Source: Microbulbifer mangrovi
GTDB taxonomy: Bacteria; Pseudomonadota; Gammaproteobacteria; Pseudomonadales; Cellvibrionaceae
NCBI RefSeq assembly: GCF_002009015.1
Contig: NZ_LZDE01000310.1
Span: 1 to 33,800 of the forward strand
Direction: 5' to 3'
DNA: 33,800 nucleotides
Shown: positions 1 through 8,817 of the stretch, piece by piece
Numbering within the stretch: position 1 is the stretch's first letter
Layout of the letters: each line of letters opens with the position of its first letter
Position numbers and translations under genes: made by a program
The notes under the pieces: model-generated
Seen by the model: only the letters and a program-made list of their open reading frames with translations
The model's database searches: none
Told to the model about the DNA's origin: nothing

Positions 1-9
1 CAATGGGGT

Positions 10-40
10 TCGCAAGTACTTTTTCGAAAAAGTTTAAAAA
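10..40 (-). promoter_or_regulatory. UP-like element with -35 box, firing out of the left edge
   Basis: Read on the minus strand this stretch is TTAAACTTTTTCGAAAAAGTAC followed at once by TTGCGA. The A/T pattern fits the bacterial UP-element consensus well, and TTGCGA would be the -35 hexamer. The -10 box would fall beyond base 1, so it cannot be checked. UP elements mark very strong promoters, mostly of rRNA operons. In Pseudomonas an rRNA operon lies close to pssA, as I recall. The inference is an rRNA or other stable-RNA operon just left of the window. The palindrome ACTTTTTCGAAAAAGT at 18-33 could instead be an operator or chance. Confidence 0.4.
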
Positions 41-55
41 GCCTCCCGGGGGAGG
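36..55 (-). terminator. short candidate terminator downstream of pssA
   Basis: On the minus strand CCTCC-CCCG-GGAGG forms a 5-bp all-strong stem with a 4-nt loop, followed by CTTTTT. It lies 168 nt past the pssA stop and just before the UP-like element, where upstream transcription would be expected to end. The stem is short, so this is only a candidate. Confidence 0.35.
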
Positions 56-167
56 ATTTCCGACCGACAAAGACCCTGAGCCACAGGCGTAGCCCTCGGG
101 TTTCTCTCGGGGGATCTTTTCAGAATAGTGTGACGGGAGAGGAATGCCAAAAATACTACGTGGAATT

Positions 168-197
168 GTCGGCCAATCCACATTGGGGTCGGCCGAC
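168..197 (-). other. inverted repeat in the pssA 3' region
   Basis: GTCGGCC at 168-174 and GGCCGAC at 191-197 form a perfect 7-bp stem, and CCAAT/ATTGG (173-177/182-186) offers an alternative inner stem. There is no T-run directly after it on the minus strand, so it is a weak terminator candidate or an mRNA 3'-end stabiliser for pssA. Nothing else was recognised between 56 and 222. Confidence 0.3.
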
Positions 198-222
198 ATA
201 AAGCAAGGGGATACCGTAGCAG

Positions 223-1137
223 TTACTGCTTATCTGAAGGTTTGTTAGAAGACTCTTCAGTCTCGCGATCACGCCCCTCGTCGTTCACAACTTCTGCAGC
301 ACCCTCACCGGTTGCAACAGAAGCCATGCGATGCTCGCGCAGCATCTTCCACACCCAGGCCACCGGACCCGAAAAAGTGTAGATCACTGCAATCACCAGC
401 AACACGCGAGGCGGATCGATAGTCACAAGGCTGAACACCAGAATGATCGCCAGCATCATCACAAATGGTACACGCCCCTTGAAGTCGAGCTTCTTGAAAC
501 TGCTGTAATGGAAATTCGACACCATCAGCAGCCCCGCTGCGGCGGTCACCAGGGCTGCAACAACAGCGAGACCGCCACCGACATCAGCATCGTGCCCCGC
601 CCATACCATGCTGGCCACGATTGCCGCCGCGGTTGGACTGGCGAGCCCGATAAACACGCCTTTATCGACGGTATCGACCTGGGTATTGAAGCGGGCCAGC
701 CGCAGCGCGGCACAGGCGGCATAGAGGAATGCAGCCGCCCATCCCAGCTTGCCAAGCGGCCCCAGTCCCCAGCTGAACACCACCAGTGCCGGCGCCAAGC
801 CAAAGGACACCATATCGGAGAGAGAGTCGTACTGGACCCCGAATGCGCTCTGGGTATCGGTCAACCTCGCAACCCGTCCATCCAGGCCATCGAGAATCAT
901 GGCCGCAAAGATGGCGATGGCGGCAGCCTCAAAGTTGCCCCCCATACCCGCGATAATGGCGTAGAAGCCACTGAACAACGCGCCCGTGGTAATCAGGTTT
1001 GGCAGCAGGTAAACCCCTTTAGCCCGCACCTTTTTACCATTCGCGGAAACCTCTTCTTCCACATGTTCATCCACTGGTAAGCGGATTTCCTCTTCGGACC
1101 GCAGGCTCTCTGCCCGATCGTCCTGTTTCTCGCTCAT
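223..1137 (-). CDS. pssA: CDP-diacylglycerol--serine O-phosphatidyltransferase
   Basis: This integral membrane enzyme makes phosphatidylserine from CDP-diacylglycerol and serine, the step before phosphatidylethanolamine. The CDP-alcohol phosphatidyltransferase signature is complete: DGRVAR, then eight residues, G, three residues, D, three residues, D (DSLSD). It is followed by several hydrophobic segments typical of the membrane-type (Bacillus/Pseudomonas) family rather than the E. coli enzyme. The 304-aa start MSEKQDD is chosen because AAGGAAG lies about 6 nt before its ATG. An upstream in-frame start at 1224 would fall inside the ilvC terminator and is rejected. The first 50 residues or so are charged and variable, and the C-terminal tail is acidic and hydrophilic. 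The gene lies downstream of ilvC but beyond a strong terminator, so it probably has its own promoter. Confidence 0.95.
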   Translation of the reverse strand: MSEKQDDRAESLRSEEEIRLPVDEHVEEEVSANGKKVRAKGVYLLPNLITTGALFSGFYAIIAGMGGNFEAAAIAIFAAMILDGLDGRVARLTDTQSAFGVQYDSLSDMVSFGLAPALVVFSWGLGPLGKLGWAAAFLYAACAALRLARFNTQVDTVDKGVFIGLASPTAAAIVASMVWAGHDADVGGGLAVVAALVTAAAGLLMVSNFHYSSFKKLDFKGRVPFVMMLAIILVFSLVTIDPPRVLLVIAVIYTFSGPVAWVWKMLREHRMASVATGEGAAEVVNDEGRDRETEESSNKPSDKQ

Positions 1138-1198
1138 ACAAGCTTCCTTAAAAACCACGACTTGGTGACACAAAGTGGAGTGTACAGTGGCGAACCGG

Positions 1199-1238
1199 CA
1201 AAAAAAAAGCGGCGGGACCACCAAGTCCCGCCGCTTTG
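1199..1238 (-). terminator. Rho-independent terminator of the ilvIHC operon
   Basis: Positions 1207-1218 and 1225-1236 form a perfect 12-bp GC-rich stem (AAGCGGCGGGAC against GTCCCGCCGCTT) with a 6-nt loop. On the minus strand a run of nine T follows (A at 1200-1208). It lies 18 nt after the ilvC stop and before pssA, so it separates the two transcription units. Confidence 0.9.
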
Positions 1239-1255
1239 TGATCGAAAGCCGCTAT

Positions 1256-2284
<1,029 letters not shown>

Positions 2285-2357
2285 TTACTTCCTGCTTTTC
2301 GTACTTTAAAAGTCATTTACCCGCTGATTGCTCAGCATTGATTCATTCAGACAGCGC

Positions 2358-2849
2358 TCAAACACTGAGGATTTTTTCGCCACGGGCGATCCCCGAAACA
2401 CCGGAGCGAACCACTTCCATGATGGTGTGCTCGCCCAGCGCCTGTAAGAAAGCGTCCAGTTTTTCACTGGTACCCGATACCTGTACCGTGTACATATTGC
2501 TGGTGACGTCGACGATCTGACCGCGGAAGATGTCCACACTGCGTTTGACTTCGTCCCGCTGTGCCCCGGTCGCGCGCACTTTCACCAGCAGCAGTTCACG
2601 CTCGATATGTGAACCCTCAGTCAGGTCCACCAGTTTTACCACATCGATCAGCTTGTTCAGATTCTTGGTAATCTGTTCGATCTTGTGGTCGTCCCCGATA
2701 GTAGTCAGCGTCAGCCGCGACAGGGTCGCATCTTCGGTAGGGGCCACAGTGAGGCTTTCGATGTTGTAACCTCGCTGGGAAAACAGGCCAACCACCCGCG
2801 ACAGCGCACCGGGTTCGTTCTCCATCAGAACTGAAATGATTCTGCGCAT
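2358..2849 (-). CDS. ilvH: acetolactate synthase, small regulatory subunit
   Basis: The small subunit activates the IlvI catalytic subunit and binds valine for feedback inhibition. At 163 aa it matches the length of E. coli IlvH. The N-terminal ACT domain (residues 2-76) begins MRRIISVLMENEPGALSRV, where the NEPGALSRV turn forms the effector site. A C-terminal domain (about 83-160) completes the family fold. GGGAGGT lies 7 nt before the ATG, and the gene begins 15 nt after the ilvI stop, so coupled translation is likely. The name ilvN is also used for this family. Confidence 0.96.
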   Translation of the reverse strand: MRRIISVLMENEPGALSRVVGLFSQRGYNIESLTVAPTEDATLSRLTLTTIGDDHKIEQITKNLNKLIDVVKLVDLTEGSHIERELLLVKVRATGAQRDEVKRSVDIFRGQIVDVTSNMYTVQVSGTSEKLDAFLQALGEHTIMEVVRSGVSGIARGEKILSV

Positions 2850-2864
2850 TGTGTTTACCTCCCT

Positions 2865-4601
2865 TTACGTCCGTTCCGTTTTGCTGAGCCACATATCCCG
2901 CATGGAGCCGTTCGGCATCACTTGCATGGGATAAACGTGTTCAGTCGGATCGACGTAAACATCGATAAACACGGTGCGATCCTTGATCGCAAACGCCTCC
3001 GCGAGTTTGCCGTGCAGCTCATCGCGGTGCTCGATCTTCATACCCAGATGCCCGTAGGCTTCCGCCAGTTTGATGAAGTCCGGCAGGGACTCCTCATAAA
3101 CACTGTTGGACAAGCGCCCTTCGTACTGCATTTCCTGCCACTGCTTCACCATGCCCAGGGCCTGGTTATTCAGACACAGGATTTTTACCGGCAGGTTGTA
3201 CTGGGTAGCCGTGGACAGCTCCTGGATACACATCTGGATACTGCCTTCACCGGTTACACAAACGACTTCCGCGTCTGGATAAGCGGCTTTCACCCCCAGG
3301 GCAGCCGGCAGGCCGAAGCCCATGGTGCCGAGGCCGCCGGAGTTGATCCAGCGACGAGGCTTGTCGAAGCGGTAGTACTGGGCGGCGAACATCTGGTGCT
3401 GGCCGACATCCGAAGTCACGTAGGCATCGCCCCTTGTGATCTCGTGAACTGCGCTGATCACCTCTTGCGGCATGATCATGTCACCGTTGGTGCGATAACG
3501 CGGCGCGGTATAAAGACCGTGGCGCTCACGCCAGTCGTCGATCTGGCGCCACCAGTCGACGATCGCAGACTGGTCCGGCATGTCCGTGGACGCCTTTAGC
3601 ATCTCGAGCATTTCATTCAGCACCGACTGCACCGTACCCACGATGGGCACATCCGCAGTAATGGTCTTGGAAATAGATGCTGGATCCACATCGATGTGGA
3701 TAACTTTGGCGCCGGGGCAGAATTTATTCGGCGTATTGGTTACCCGGTCATCAAAGCGAGCACCCACCGCCAGAATCACATCCGCGTGGTGCATGGCGGT
3801 GTTGGCTTCGAAGGTTCCGTGCATGCCGAGCATGCCCAGAAAGCGCTTGTCGGTACCCGGATATGCGCCCAGCCCCATCAGGGTATTGGTCACCGGGTAG
3901 TTGAGGCGCTGGGCCAACTCAGTGAGTAATTCGGAACCGTCCCCCTGAACCACGCCACCACCGGCGTAGATTACCGGGCGCTTGGCGGATAACAGCAACG
4001 CCACTGCTTTGCGGATCTGGCCGGTATGTCCCTTACCTGCAGGCGTATAGGAGCGCATGCGCAGTTTTTCCGGGAACTTGTAAGGGTAGCGATCCACCGG
4101 ATTGGTGACGTCTTTGGGGATATCAATCACTACCGGTCCGGGGCGGCCTGTGGAGGCGATATAAAACGCCTTCTTGACCACCTCGGGGATATCTTCCGCC
4201 TTCTTGACCAGGAAGCTGTGCTTCACGATCGGGCGCGAGCAGCCCACCATATCGGTTTCCTGGAAGGCGTCTTCACCGATCTTGTCGGAAGGCACCTGCC
4301 CGGAAATCACCACCATCGGGATTGAATCCATATAAGCGGTAGCAATACCGGTAATGGCATTGGTGGCGCCGGGGCCAGACGTAACCAGCACGACGCCCGT
4401 CTTGCCCGTCGCGCGGGCGTAACCATCCGCAGAGTGGGTTGCCCCCTGCTCGTGGCGCACCAGAAGATGCTTGATGCCCTTCTGACGGAAAATGGCATCG
4501 TATATATGAAGCGCCGAACCGCCGGGGTAACCGAAAATCAGGTCTACCCCTTCATCCTGCAGCGCGCGAACCAACATATCGCCGCCGGAGAGTAATTCCA
4601 C
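2865..4601 (-). CDS. ilvI: acetolactate synthase, large catalytic subunit
   Basis: This thiamine-diphosphate and FAD enzyme condenses two pyruvates, or pyruvate and 2-oxobutyrate, in the first common step of branched-chain amino acid synthesis. The 578-aa protein has the N-terminal pyrimidine-binding domain with catalytic Glu51 in RHEQGA. A central FAD-binding region follows, then a C-terminal domain with the Mg/ThDP motif GEGSIQM ... [12 protein letters not shown]. The start is GTG, with GAGGGGG 7-8 nt upstream, and the N-terminus MELLSGGDM lines up with E. coli IlvI (MEMLSGAEM). It is the first gene of the operon and is preceded by an unusually long structured non-coding region. Confidence 0.97.
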   Translation of the reverse strand: MELLSGGDMLVRALQDEGVDLIFGYPGGSALHIYDAIFRQKGIKHLLVRHEQGATHSADGYARATGKTGVVLVTSGPGATNAITGIATAYMDSIPMVVISGQVPSDKIGEDAFQETDMVGCSRPIVKHSFLVKKAEDIPEVVKKAFYIASTGRPGPVVIDIPKDVTNPVDRYPYKFPEKLRMRSYTPAGKGHTGQIRKAVALLLSAKRPVIYAGGGVVQGDGSELLTELAQRLNYPVTNTLMGLGAYPGTDKRFLGMLGMHGTFEANTAMHHADVILAVGARFDDRVTNTPNKFCPGAKVIHIDVDPASISKTITADVPIVGTVQSVLNEMLEMLKASTDMPDQSAIVDWWRQIDDWRERHGLYTAPRYRTNGDMIMPQEVISAVHEITRGDAYVTSDVGQHQMFAAQYYRFDKPRRWINSGGLGTMGFGLPAALGVKAAYPDAEVVCVTGEGSIQMCIQELSTATQYNLPVKILCLNNQALGMVKQWQEMQYEGRLSNSVYEESLPDFIKLAEAYGHLGMKIEHRDELHGKLAEAFAIKDRTVFIDVYVDPTEHVYPMQVMPNGSMRDMWLSKTERT

Positions 4602-4925
4602 TTGAGCCCCCTCAATATTTCGCTAAATTAGGATCCGCATCATCCAATAACCACAGAAAAACCGGACGGCGCGAAAGCCAGACGGCGATTCTAAAGGAAA
4701 AGCGTGATAAATATCAGCCTTAAACGCAGATTTAGCCCATTTTTTAGGATAGCTTAACGGTAACGCTAAATTGCGCGGTGCCCGACCGGTAGCGGAACCG
4801 GGTCGCGAACACCAAGGCCTCCAGATGGGGAGGGCCTGCTCGGCGGGAGGGGGTGAGTGCTTAACTCACCGGAAAGAGTGCGGTCCACGGGGTGGTGTGG
4901 TGACATCTGCTTCGCCGAGCGAAGG
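4602..4925 (-). promoter_or_regulatory. candidate structured 5' leader of ilvI
   Basis: If transcription starts from the promoter at 4930-4957, ilvI mRNA would carry a leader of about 320 nt. The sequence shows several hairpins: 4910-4924 (CTTCGC/GCGAAG), 4852-4870 (perfect 7-bp stem GGTGAGT/ACTCACC, 5-nt loop), 4815-4837 (AGGCC TCC paired with GGA GGCCT and one bulge) and 4783-4805 (CGACC GGT paired with ACC GGTCG and one bulge). No hairpin is directly followed by a T-run on the minus strand, so a simple attenuator is not visible. Cis-regulatory RNA candidates upstream of ilv genes have been published for proteobacteria, but I cannot tell whether this matches one. A short ORF, MMRILI, lies at 4623-4643. 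Confidence 0.35.
4688..4717 (-). promoter_or_regulatory. candidate proximal promoter of ilvIHC
   Basis: On the minus strand CTGATA (4712-4717) and TAGAAT (4688-4693) are separated by 18 nt. The -10 box is a five-of-six match and the -35 box four of six. It would give an ilvI leader of about 80 nt containing the MMRILI mini-ORF but none of the hairpins further upstream. Confidence 0.35.
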
Positions 4926-4929
4926 CCAA

Positions 4930-4957
4930 ATTGTGCAGTTTGTGCCCGCAGTGTCAA
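4930..4957 (-). promoter_or_regulatory. candidate distal promoter of ilvIHC
   Basis: On the minus strand a perfect -35 box TTGACA (4952-4957) is followed after 16 nt by CACAAT (4930-4935), a four-of-six -10 box. Transcription would start near 4923 and run through the hairpin-rich region into ilvI. Confidence 0.4.
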
Positions 4958-5017
4958 CCGATGAAGCGAGCCAATAGACCGAACGGCCACGTTCCCGGAC
5001 ACAAACTGTTAACTGGG

Positions 5018-5048
5018 TTGCGAGATCCCCTCACCTCCCCGGTACAAT
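5018..5048 (+). promoter_or_regulatory. candidate promoter of the DUF4124 gene
   Basis: TTGCGA (5018-5023) and TACAAT (5043-5048) are separated by 19 nt, longer than ideal. The -10 box is a five-of-six match. It lies about 80 nt before the ATG at 5129, with no better candidate nearer to the gene. Confidence 0.35.
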
Positions 5049-5128
5049 GCAGGCAACGGGGCGGGCATCTGACGGATTCCCGAGCAGACCGGCACAACAA
5101 AAATACTCATACACCGAGGCGGCTATCC

Positions 5129-5626
5129 ATGCGCACTGTTATTGCAACCCTCTCCCTGTCTCTGGGCCTGCTGGCGGCGACGGCCCATGCTGACGGCATC
5201 TACAAGTGGGTGGATGAAGACGGCGTGGTGCACTTCACATCCCAGCCCCCCCAGAAAGAACAGGTAGAAGTGGTCAAGGCACCCCGCTCCGAGCGCTACA
5301 AGAAATGGCAGGACGAGCAGCAGGCCCTGGTCGCACAGCGCAAGGTGAGCACCGCCGGCAAGCCCGCTGAAGAGTCCTCTCCTGAGGCGCCGCAGCAGTC
5401 CACCCGGGACAATGCGAAGAAAGATGCCGAGAAAGCGGCAACCGAAAAGGCAGAGATGGCCGCCCGCGCCCAGCGCTGCCGCAGCGCACAGCAGCGCCTG
5501 CAGGAGCTGGAGAGCCACGCGCGCGTGCGCGAGGTCGATGCCAATGGCGGTTACCGGGTGCTACCCGAGGAAGAAAAACAACAGCGAATCCAGCAGACTC
5601 GTCAGATTCTGCAAAACAATTGCTGA
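5129..5626 (+). CDS. DUF4124 domain-containing secreted protein
   Basis: A 165-aa protein of unknown function, predicted to be exported. Residues 1-20 form a signal peptide (MRTVIATLSLSLGLLAATAHA, with cleavage after AHA). The DUF4124 core follows directly at about 22-45 (IYKWVDEDGVVHFTSQPP), a short module common in envelope proteins of gammaproteobacteria. The rest is charged: residues 90-165 are rich in Lys, Glu, Ala and Gln and look helical or coiled-coil, with two Cys (one in QRCRSAQQ, one as the last residue) that could form a disulfide. The ATG is chosen because it starts the signal peptide and has GAGG upstream. A longer in-frame start at 4931 adds 66 residues unlike any leader. The gene converges on the efflux pump with 5 nt between stops. 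Confidence 0.85.
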   Translation: MRTVIATLSLSLGLLAATAHADGIYKWVDEDGVVHFTSQPPQKEQVEVVKAPRSERYKKWQDEQQALVAQRKVSTAGKPAEESSPEAPQQSTRDNAKKDAEKAATEKAEMAARAQRCRSAQQRLQELESHARVREVDANGGYRVLPEEEKQQRIQQTRQILQNNC

Positions 5627-5631
5627 GCCCC

Positions 5632-8600
5632 TCAGTTTCCGGCGGATATCTCACCATCCGCCGGGCGCTCTCGATCTGGTAAACCGTCACCCGCCCCTTC
5701 TCCGGCCTGTCTTTCCTCTTTTTGCCCGGCTCCGTAATCGCGCCCCAGATACATATACATCGCCGGCACCACAAACAGGGTGAACAGGGTGCCGATGGTC
5801 ATCCCGGAAGCCACTACCAGCCCCATGGCAAAGCGCGCCCCGCCACCGGGACCGGCAGCAATCAACAATGGCACCATTGCCAGCACCAGCGAGGCAGTGG
5901 TCATCAGGATCGGGCGCAAACGGATGCTGGATGCCTCCTCGATTGCCTCGCGCTTGGTTCGCCCCTGCAGCTGTAGTTGATTGGCAAACTCCACAATCAG
6001 AATACCGTGCTTGGAAATGACCCCGATCAGGGTCACCAACCCGACCTGCGTGTAAATATTGAGTGTTGTCAGCCCCAGGCTGACGAAGATCATTGCCCCA
6101 CACACGCTCATTGGCACCGTGACCAGCATGATCAGCGGGTCCCGCCAGGATTCAAACTGCGCAGCCAGTACCAGGTAAATCACGATCAGCGCAAAAAAGA
6201 ACGTGACCAACAGATCCGAACCCTCGTTTTTAAACTGGCGGGACTGCCCGGAATAATCGGTGGAGTACTCCCGCGGCAACACCTCTGCAGCCGCGGACTC
6301 GAGAATTCCGAGTGCCTCTCCGAGGGGAACCCCGGGCCGGGGCACACCGGAAATGGTTACCGCATTCAATTGCTGGAAGCGTTTCAGTTGCTGCGGCTCG
6401 ACACTCTCTTCGATTCTTACCAGTGTGGACAGCGGGACCAGGGTGTCATCGCCGGCGCGAATGTAATACTGCTGCAACTGCTCGCCGGTGAGGCGCTCGC
6501 TGCGCACCACCTGCGGAATCACCTTGTAACTGCGGTTCTCCAGGGAAAAACGGTTGGTGTAGGCACCTGACATCATCGCCCCCAGCTCCCGCGCCAGGTC
6601 GGCCATATTGACCCCGATGGAAGCCGCCTTGTCCCTATCAATGACGACCGAAAGCCTGGGTTTGTCGAGCCTGAGGTCCGCGTCGAGAAAGATGAACTTC
6701 TTACTCGACAGCGCGCGCCCCATGATGTCGTCGGCAAAGCTGGCAAGACTGGCGATGGGCTCGGTGGTACCGATCACAAACTCCACTGGCAAGGTGCCGC
6801 CAGCAGTGGGCAGGCTGGGGGGGACAAAGGTCGCAACTTTGAGCCCGGCAATCTGTGAAACTTCGCCGTTGATCAGCTCCTGCATTTCCTGGGTGTTTTT
6901 GTCGCGCTTGTTCCAGGAAGAAAGAACAAAACCGGCGATTGCACTGTTGGTACTGTTACCGGCACCGCCGACGCCATTGAGCAGAAACAGGTTTTCCACT
7001 TCCGGGTGCCGCTCTTTTACGGCGTTGATCTGGCTGGTGTATTGCTCCATATAATCCAGGGTGGCAAAGGAATCCCCGCGAGCAATCCCCAGCACAAAGC
7101 CACGGTCTTCTTTCGGCTCCAGCTCACTGGGTGAAGTGATAAACAGAAAGTAACAACTGCACAGCACGATCAGACCAAACACCAGGATCACTGCGCGACT
7201 ATCCAGCGCCCCGTGCAACCGTCGCCGATACCCGGATTCCAGCCCATGAAGGCGGCGCTCCAGCCAGGCCTCAAGGCGATTGCTGCGCTCACCACTTTCC
7301 GGGCGCAGTACCCTGGCAGCCATCATCGGCGACAGGGTCAGTGCAACCACGCCCGACAGCAGCACTGCCCCGGCCAGGGAAAACGCAAACTCGATAAATA
7401 GGGTGCCCGTTAACCCGCCGAGAAAACCAATGGGTAAATACACCGCAATCAGGGTCGTGGTCATCGCCACAATGGGCCAGGCAAGTTCTCTGGCACCTTT
7501 GATCGCGGCCTCATGAGGCGAGAGCCCTTCCTCGATATGACGGTGCACGTTTTCCAGGACGATGATCGCATCGTCCACCACGATACCGATGGCCAGAACC
7601 ATTGCCAGCAGGGTCAGCAGATTGATGGAAAAGCCCATCAGCAGCATCAAAAACAGCGCGCCGACCATGGACAGGGGCACCGCCACCGCGGGAATGATCA
7701 CACTGCGCAGCGAGCCCAGAAACAGATAGATCACCAGAATCACAATCAAGACCGCCTCGACGATGGTCTTCACCACCTCGTTGATCGAATCCTGAATATA
7801 TTCGGTGCTATCGTAGGGGATTTCCCCGAGCATGCCCTCCGGCAGCTGCGGAAAGATTTCGTTATTCAGTTTGTCGCGCACATCCGCGATCACGTCCAGT
7901 GCATTGGCATCCGGCGCCACCTCTACCGCGACAAAAGTGGCGGACCGACCATTGAAGGTCACCGAGGTATCGTAGGACTCGGATCCGAGCTCAACCTCTG
8001 CCACGTCTTCCAGCCTTACCAAGCGATCGCCATCCGCGCGCACCACGAGCTTGCTGAACTCCGCTTCAGAAGCGATATCCGTGTCCGCACGAATATCCAT
8101 TGCCACCCGCGAACCCTTGGTGCTGCCGACCGCCGCCAACACATTGTTCTGGCGCAGTGCACTGCTGATATCCCCCGGGGTAACCCCCTGGGCAGCCATC
8201 TCTGCCGGTCTCAGCCAGATACGCATGGCGAAGGTTCGATTGCCCAATAGCGCCGCGCGCTGGACGCCAGCCACGGTGGATAGCTTCGGCTGCACAACCC
8301 GGGTGATGTAGTCGGTGATCTGGTTGTTGTTGAGAATTTCTGAAGAAAACGAAAGGTACATGGCGGCAATGGTTTCCCCCACCGCCAGATCCACAGTGGA
8401 GTCCTCAGACTCCTCCGGCAACTCATTGCGCAGCTTGTTTACCTTGGATACGACCTGGGTAAGCACTTCGTTGGGATCGTAATCCAGGCGCACGTAAGCC
8501 TGGATGACAGAAATACCCTGGATACTGGTAGATACGATGTAATCGAGGCCGTCGGCACTGGCAATTTCCTGCTCCAGGGGCGTAGTGATAAATCCCTGTA

Positions 8601-8775
8601 CCAGATCCGCATCTGCACCCACATACACGGTGCTGACTGTAATCACCGCGTTCTCCAGTTCCGGATACTGGCGCACATTCAACTCGGAGGCGGAGCGCAG
8701 CCCGAGTAGGAAGATGAACAGACTCACCACACAGGCGAGAACCGGCTTGCGAATAAAGATATCGGTAAAATTCAC
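5632..8775 (-). CDS. RND efflux permease, HAE1 family
   Basis: This inner-membrane, proton-driven pump subunit of 1047 aa has the usual length of the hydrophobe/amphiphile exporter family. The N-terminus MNFTDIFIRKPVLACVV is the first helix. A large periplasmic loop with ADADLVQGFITTPLE follows, then the TM2-TM6 block near residues 335-490, a second periplasmic loop, and the TM8-TM12 block. The proton-relay pair of Asp in TM4 is present (GIVVDDAIIVLENV, near residue 400), as is the Lys of TM10 (GVISKHGILIVEFAN). These indicate an active pump, but the substrate cannot be read from sequence. The gene is 42 nt downstream of its adaptor. The C-terminal 25 residues are charged and non-conserved. 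There is no outer-membrane factor gene alongside, so a TolC-like channel encoded elsewhere is inferred. Confidence 0.93.
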   Translation of the reverse strand: MNFTDIFIRKPVLACVVSLFIFLLGLRSASELNVRQYPELENAVITVSTVYVGADADLVQGFITTPLEQEIASADGLDYIVSTSIQGISVIQAYVRLDYDPNEVLTQVVSKVNKLRNELPEESEDSTVDLAVGETIAAMYLSFSSEILNNNQITDYITRVVQPKLSTVAGVQRAALLGNRTFAMRIWLRPAEMAAQGVTPGDISSALRQNNVLAAVGSTKGSRVAMDIRADTDIASEAEFSKLVVRADGDRLVRLEDVAEVELGSESYDTSVTFNGRSATFVAVEVAPDANALDVIADVRDKLNNEIFPQLPEGMLGEIPYDSTEYIQDSINEVVKTIVEAVLIVILVIYLFLGSLRSVIIPAVAVPLSMVGALFLMLLMGFSINLLTLLAMVLAIGIVVDDAIIVLENVHRHIEEGLSPHEAAIKGARELAWPIVAMTTTLIAVYLPIGFLGGLTGTLFIEFAFSLAGAVLLSGVVALTLSPMMAARVLRPESGERSNRLEAWLERRLHGLESGYRRRLHGALDSRAVILVFGLIVLCSCYFLFITSPSELEPKEDRGFVLGIARGDSFATLDYMEQYTSQINAVKERHPEVENLFLLNGVGGAGNSTNSAIAGFVLSSWNKRDKNTQEMQELINGEVSQIAGLKVATFVPPSLPTAGGTLPVEFVIGTTEPIASLASFADDIMGRALSSKKFIFLDADLRLDKPRLSVVIDRDKAASIGVNMADLARELGAMMSGAYTNRFSLENRSYKVIPQVVRSERLTGEQLQQYYIRAGDDTLVPLSTLVRIEESVEPQQLKRFQQLNAVTISGVPRPGVPLGEALGILESAAAEVLPREYSTDYSGQSRQFKNEGSDLLVTFFFALIVIYLVLAAQFESWRDPLIMLVTVPMSVCGAMIFVSLGLTTLNIYTQVGLVTLIGVISKHGILIVEFANQLQLQGRTKREAIEEASSIRLRPILMTTASLVLAMVPLLIAAGPGGGARFAMGLVVASGMTIGTLFTLFVVPAMYMYLGRDYGAGQKEERQAGEGAGDGLPDRERPADGEISAGN

Positions 8776-8817
8776 ATGGCATCCTTGCCTGCTTTGGGCG
8801 CCCCTTTGCAGCGACGG

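Noticed and set aside
4783-4924. RNase P RNA, 6S RNA or SRP RNA in the hairpin-rich region
   Set aside because: I looked for the conserved cores of these RNAs, such as the RNase P 5' block and the SRP tetraloop-asymmetric loop region, and did not find them.
4766-5002. Open frames on both strands in the ilvI upstream region
   Set aside because: The products are rich in Pro, Ser and Arg with no domain, no convincing Shine-Dalgarno sequence, and they overlap perfect hairpins and promoter elements. A structured non-coding region explains the sequence better.
7513-8250. 245-aa His/Gln-rich open frame on the plus strand
   Set aside because: Antisense to the conserved RND permease. The His/Gln richness mirrors the hydrophobic codons of the transmembrane helices.
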